From Caballeronia grimmiae (GTDB taxonomy: Bacteria; Pseudomonadota; Gammaproteobacteria; Burkholderiales; Burkholderiaceae), in NCBI RefSeq assembly GCF_000698555.1, contig NZ_JFHE01000017.1, positions 57,092 through 121,091 on the forward strand: 64,000 nt of DNA. Direction: 5' to 3'. This document shows, one piece after another, positions 60,485 through 64,000 of this stretch (position 1 is the first letter of the stretch; every line of letters begins with the position of its first letter). The position numbers and the translations under genes are program-made. Under the pieces are notes generated by a model. That model was given only the letters and a program-made list of their open reading frames with translations. It was not told where the DNA came from and made no database searches.

Positions 60485-62566
60485 TCAATGCAATGACTCC
60501 ACTTCAACCAGGCAATCGTAGAACGTTGCCGATCCCCCCAGATCGGTCAGTGCCTGGCTCGTTACCTGATTGGCGTTGCAGCCATCGGGGGATAACTTTT
60601 TCCACCAGATCGACAAGCCGACGACAACGCCTTGACGGGCGCGCTCCGTCACACGCGCGCACGCCTGCATCGAGCCACGGTCGTTGAATATGCGGACTTG
60701 TATGCCGTCTGCGATGCCGCGCGCTTGCGCGTCGAGCGGATGGATATCGAGATGCGGCTCGCGCTCCGTCGCACGCAGACTCTCGATGTTCACGAAACTG
60801 CTGTTCAGGAAGTTGCGTGCGGGCGGCGAGATCATCGCGAGCGGATAGCGGGCGGCCAGTTCGGGCGCGGCTTCGGCGGATTCATACGGCGGGATGTAAT
60901 CCGGCAATGGGTCATGGCCCTCGTCTTTCAGGCGCTGACTGTAGAACTCGCACTTGCCCGAGGGCGTGCGGAAGCCGCCATCGGCGAAAGGCGCATCGGG
61001 CAGGTCGAGCTTGAGCCAGCCGGACGCCTTGAGCGCGTCCCAATTCTGGTCTTTCAGCGTGGGATGGTCCCAGCGGAAAGCCTTCGATGCGATCTGTTCG
61101 TCGGTTTCGAATAGCGCCGGTTCGGTCAGTTCCATCGCACGCGCGAGCCCGCGGAAGAACTCGGTGTTCGGGCGCGACTCCCCTACAGGCGCGATGGCCG
61201 GCAGGTTCGCCATGACGTGCGTGTGGCCGTAGGACTGGTGAACATCGAGATGCTCAAGCTGCGTGGTCGCCGGAAAGATGAGATCGGCGTAATCAGCGGT
61301 ATCGGTCTGGAAGTGCTCGAGCACGATGGTGAACAGATCGTCGCGCGCGAATCCCGCCGCGACTTTCGCGGAATCCGGCGCGACCGCAACAGGATTCGAG
61401 TTGTACACGATCAGCGCTTCGATTCGCGGGCCGAAGCTCGCGTCGCCCGGATGCAGCAAGGCATCGCCGATGGCGTTCATGTTCACGATGCGCGGCGGCT
61501 TCGCCAGACCTCCCGGCAGCAGATCTGGCCGCTGGAGCGCGGCGGCATGTGTCGGCGCCCATCCGGACGACGACAGCAGCAGCCCGCCCGATCGCTCGCG
61601 CCACGCGCCGGTCAGCGACGGCAGGCAAGCAATCGCCCGCACTGCGTTGCCACCGCCGCGCACGCGCTGCATGCCGTAATTGAGGCGGATCGCGGCTTTC
61701 TTCGTCGAACCGAAAGCGCGCGCAAGGTCGACGATCACTTGCTCGTCGATGCCGCATATCGCTGCGGCGCGCGACGGCGGATACAGCGACGCGCGCTTGG
61801 CGAGCTCGTCGAAACCCAGCGTGTGGGCATCGACATAATCGCGATCGACGAAGCCCTCGCGGATGAGCACGTGCATCATGCCCAGCGCGAGCGCGGCGTC
61901 GGTGCCCGGCCGCAAGGCGATGTGCTGATGGCACTTCTCGGCGGTCAGCGACTTATACGGATCGATCGCGATCAGTTTGGCGCCCCGCCGCTTTGCCTCC
62001 TGCGCGCGCGTCCAGAAATGCAGGCTCGATGCGATCGGATTCGCGCCCCAGATCAGAATCAGCTCGCTTTCCTCGAAGAAATCGACGTGCATGCCGACGC
62101 TCGCGCCATAGGTATAGCGGAGGCCGGCCGCACCGGCGGCGGCGCAAATCGTGCGGTCCAGGCGCGATGCGCCAAGCACGTTGAAGAACCGCGCAGCAAT
62201 GCTTTCGCCCTGAACGAGGCCCATGGTGCCCGCGTAGCTGTACGGCAGAATCGCTTCGGGCGCGCGACGCGCAATCGGCTGAAGCCGGTCAGCGGCGATG
62301 CGCAATCCTTCCTCCCAACTGATCGGCTCGAATTGCCCGCTTCCTTTCGGTCCGACGCGGCGCAACGGTGTCAGAAGACGGTCCTTGTGATGCGTGCGCT
62401 CGGCGTAGCGCGTGACCTTCGTGCAAAGAACGCCTTGCGTCGGCGGGTGATCGGGATCTCCGCTGACTTTTATTGCCTTGCCGTCTTGCACGGTCACGCG
62501 CATCGCGCAGGTATCGGGGCAATCGTGCGGGCATACGGCTCGTGCGAACTCGGCTGGAGCGTTCAT
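60485..62566 (-). CDS. Molybdopterin oxidoreductase, formate dehydrogenase/DMSO reductase family
   Basis: This 693-residue protein has an N-terminal [4Fe-4S] motif with C12, C16, C20 and C48, then the bis-MGD-binding domains (ILIWGANPIASSLHFW in the middle; NTEFFRGLARAMEL later) and the C-terminal molydopterin dinucleotide-binding domain (LAMISPPARNFLNSSF). No Tat signal is visible, so it probably works in the cytoplasm. The substrate is unknown, and no partner iron-sulfur or membrane subunit lies nearby, as for the stand-alone FdhF/BisC-like members of the family. Confidence 0.88.
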   Translation of the reverse strand: MNAPAEFARAVCPHDCPDTCAMRVTVQDGKAIKVSGDPDHPPTQGVLCTKVTRYAERTHHKDRLLTPLRRVGPKGSGQFEPISWEEGLRIAADRLQPIARRAPEAILPYSYAGTMGLVQGESIAARFFNVLGASRLDRTICAAAGAAGLRYTYGASVGMHVDFFEESELILIWGANPIASSLHFWTRAQEAKRRGAKLIAIDPYKSLTAEKCHQHIALRPGTDAALALGMMHVLIREGFVDRDYVDAHTLGFDELAKRASLYPPSRAAAICGIDEQVIVDLARAFGSTKKAAIRLNYGMQRVRGGGNAVRAIACLPSLTGAWRERSGGLLLSSSGWAPTHAAALQRPDLLPGGLAKPPRIVNMNAIGDALLHPGDASFGPRIEALIVYNSNPVAVAPDSAKVAAGFARDDLFTIVLEHFQTDTADYADLIFPATTQLEHLDVHQSYGHTHVMANLPAIAPVGESRPNTEFFRGLARAMELTEPALFETDEQIASKAFRWDHPTLKDQNWDALKASGWLKLDLPDAPFADGGFRTPSGKCEFYSQRLKDEGHDPLPDYIPPYESAEAAPELAARYPLAMISPPARNFLNSSFVNIESLRATEREPHLDIHPLDAQARGIADGIQVRIFNDRGSMQACARVTERARQGVVVGLSIWWKKLSPDGCNANQVTSQALTDLGGSATFYDCLVEVESLH

Positions 62567-62726
62567 CGAAAAGTCCGGTCAGTCGGGAAAATTGGCGGCA
62601 GATGACCGAATTCTATTACGCCGGCTATGCGACAGACTGTCCGATCCAGCAAATAGTGGCGGCGTAGAATGAGTTATGCCGCGTGTCAATCCGCGCGATC
62701 CGAATATCAACGAGAGAGCGGTACAA

Positions 62727-63920
62727 ATGAGTTCGATCCCTGAAATCGAAGCATCACACGATGAAATCAAGGCCCTTCGACGAACGATCCACGCTCATCC
62801 CGAGTTGCGTTACGAAGAGGTCGGCACTGCAAGGCTCGTGGCCGAAAACCTCGAACGGTGGGGCGTTACCGTGCATCGCGGAGTGGGCAAGACTGGCGTC
62901 GTCGGCGTTTTGAAGCGCGGAACGAGCGGCGCATCCATCGGACTGCGCGCCGACATGGACGCGCTGCCGATCCAGGAAGTGAACACGTTCGAACATCGAT
63001 CCACACACGCCGGCCGAATGCACGCGTGCGGCCACGACGGCCACACGGCGATGCTGCTCGGCGCCGCCAAGTACCTCGCCCAACACGGAAAGTTCGACGG
63101 GACGGTCGTGTTCATCTTCCAGCCAGCAGAGGAAGGCGGTGCGGGCGCAAAAGCCATGATCGACGATGGACTCTTCACCCGCTTCCCCGTTGATGCCGTG
63201 TTTGGGATCCACAATTGGCCAGGCATCGAGACCGGACACTTCGGCGTTACCGAAGGACCGATCATGGCCTCGAGCAACGAGTTTCGCATCACGATAAACG
63301 GGACCGGCTCGCACGCGGCGCTTCCGCACAACGGTCGCGATCCGGTGTTCACGGCGGTTCAGATCGCGAACGCATTGCAAAGCATCATCACACGTAACAA
63401 GAAGCCGCTGGACACGGCAGTGCTGTCCATCACGCAGATCCATGCGGGAGAAGCGGCGAACGTCGTGCCCGACCGCGCATGGCTCGGCGGCACGGTGCGG
63501 ACGTTCACTGTGGAGACGCTCGATCTCATCGAAGCGCGGATGCGCAAGATCGTGGAGGCGACGGCTTCTGCGTACGACTGCGAGGCAGAGGTGCGATTTC
63601 ACCGGAATTACCCGCCGACCATCAATGACGCCGAACAGGCGATGTTTGCGGCGCGCGTGATGGCGGAGGTAGTGGGCGCGGACAAGGTCGACAGCTCGGT
63701 CGAGCCGACGATGGGCGCCGAAGACTTCTCGTTCATGCTGCTCGAGAAACCCGGATGCTATGCGTTTCTTGGAAACGGCGATGGCGGGCATCGCGATCAT
63801 GGACACGGCGCGGGGCCGTGCATGCTGCACAACGCCAGCTACGACTTCAACGACGCGTTGTTGACAGTGGGGTCGTCGTACTGGGTACGATTGGTTGAGC
63901 GGTTCTTGGCCGAGAAGTGA
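62727..63920 (+). CDS. M20 family amidohydrolase (hippurate hydrolase-like)
   Basis: This 397-residue metallopeptidase has the M20D metal ligands C101 and H103 in ACGHDGHTAML, E135/E136 in PAEEGG, H162 in GIHNWPG and a C-terminal H in MLHNASYDF. It should cleave N-acyl amino acids such as hippurate or related amides. The ATG at 62727 (MSSIPEIEASHDEI) matches homologues; an in-frame start at 62676 would add 17 unrelated residues. It is divergent from the oxidoreductase gene. Confidence 0.93.
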   Translation: MSSIPEIEASHDEIKALRRTIHAHPELRYEEVGTARLVAENLERWGVTVHRGVGKTGVVGVLKRGTSGASIGLRADMDALPIQEVNTFEHRSTHAGRMHACGHDGHTAMLLGAAKYLAQHGKFDGTVVFIFQPAEEGGAGAKAMIDDGLFTRFPVDAVFGIHNWPGIETGHFGVTEGPIMASSNEFRITINGTGSHAALPHNGRDPVFTAVQIANALQSIITRNKKPLDTAVLSITQIHAGEAANVVPDRAWLGGTVRTFTVETLDLIEARMRKIVEATASAYDCEAEVRFHRNYPPTINDAEQAMFAARVMAEVVGADKVDSSVEPTMGAEDFSFMLLEKPGCYAFLGNGDGGHRDHGHGAGPCMLHNASYDFNDALLTVGSSYWVRLVERFLAEK

Positions 63921-63977
63921 TTGCTGCGGCGGGCGTACTTCATCGGGACGCCTGCGCGCGTAAGCGCGCCCCCAACG

Positions 63978-64000
63978 CAAAAACCCCACCTTTGCGGGGT
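63978..64000 (+). terminator. Partial terminator after the M20 gene (cut by the window end)
   Basis: AAAAACCCC...GGGGT forms a hairpin with a short loop at the last bases of the window. The expected T-run lies outside. The A-run could make it bidirectional. Confidence 0.6.

Overview
The window is high-GC chromosomal DNA from a betaproteobacterium of the family Burkholderiaceae, most likely Burkholderia, Paraburkholderia or Caballeronia. The evidence is the gene content and order: a split class Ia ribonucleotide reductase locus beside an alanine/lysine-rich histone H1-like gene; rplU-rpmA-obgE-proB; pilB-pilC-pilD-coaE-zapD-yacG; and a complete mraZ-to-ftsZ division and cell-wall cluster followed by a peroxiredoxin gene and lpxC. 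The protein sequences match what I recall of Burkholderia families. It is nearly all core genome. I see no insertion sequence, prophage, integrase or CRISPR array.

Layout. 1-2.6 kb (+): end of a DUF3426 gene, thiol peroxidase, a PfkB sugar/nucleoside kinase and a glycine-zipper lipoprotein. 2.8-10.7 kb: histone H1-like gene, nrdB, a DUF3820 gene and nrdA on the minus strand, with an MFS exporter between them on the plus strand. nrdA and nrdB each have their own tandem NrdR-box operator and an unusually long leader. 11.4-14.8 kb: PP0621-family and CcsA-like genes (-), then ffh and hpt (+). 14.9-22 kb: marC-proS (-), rppH and a CNP1-like lipoprotein (+), proB, obgE, rpmA and rplU (-). 22.3-30 kb (+): ispB, tRNA-Pro(CGG), a CorC/HlyC membrane protein, the type IV pilus genes pilB/C/D, coaE, zapD and yacG. 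30-35.6 kb (-): MutT-type NUDIX, DUF815 ATPase, argJ and secA.

35.9-56.1 kb holds dciA (+) facing lpxC, then the division and cell-wall (dcw) cluster read on the minus strand: mraZ-rsmH-ftsL-ftsI-murE-murF-mraY-murD-ftsW-murG-murC-ddl-ftsQ-ftsA-ftsZ, followed by a peroxiredoxin gene and lpxC. Most neighbours overlap by 1 or 4 bases, so the cluster looks like one translationally coupled unit. It is driven from a promoter upstream of mraZ that carries four 10-bp MraZ-type repeats. It makes the peptidoglycan precursor from UDP-MurNAc to lipid II, the septal synthase and the FtsQ/L/W/I/A/Z divisome. 56.4-64 kb: coq7 (-), a major porin (+), an acyl-CoA synthetase and a molybdopterin oxidoreductase (-), and an M20 amidohydrolase (+).

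The most interesting signals are in non-coding DNA: the paired NrdR operators with structured leaders, the MraZ operator, a six-copy heptamer tandem repeat beside a terminator that overlaps the 3' end of dciA, and strong inverted repeats in the 37.6 and 38.3 kb gaps. I found no clear evidence of an undescribed defence or mobile system.
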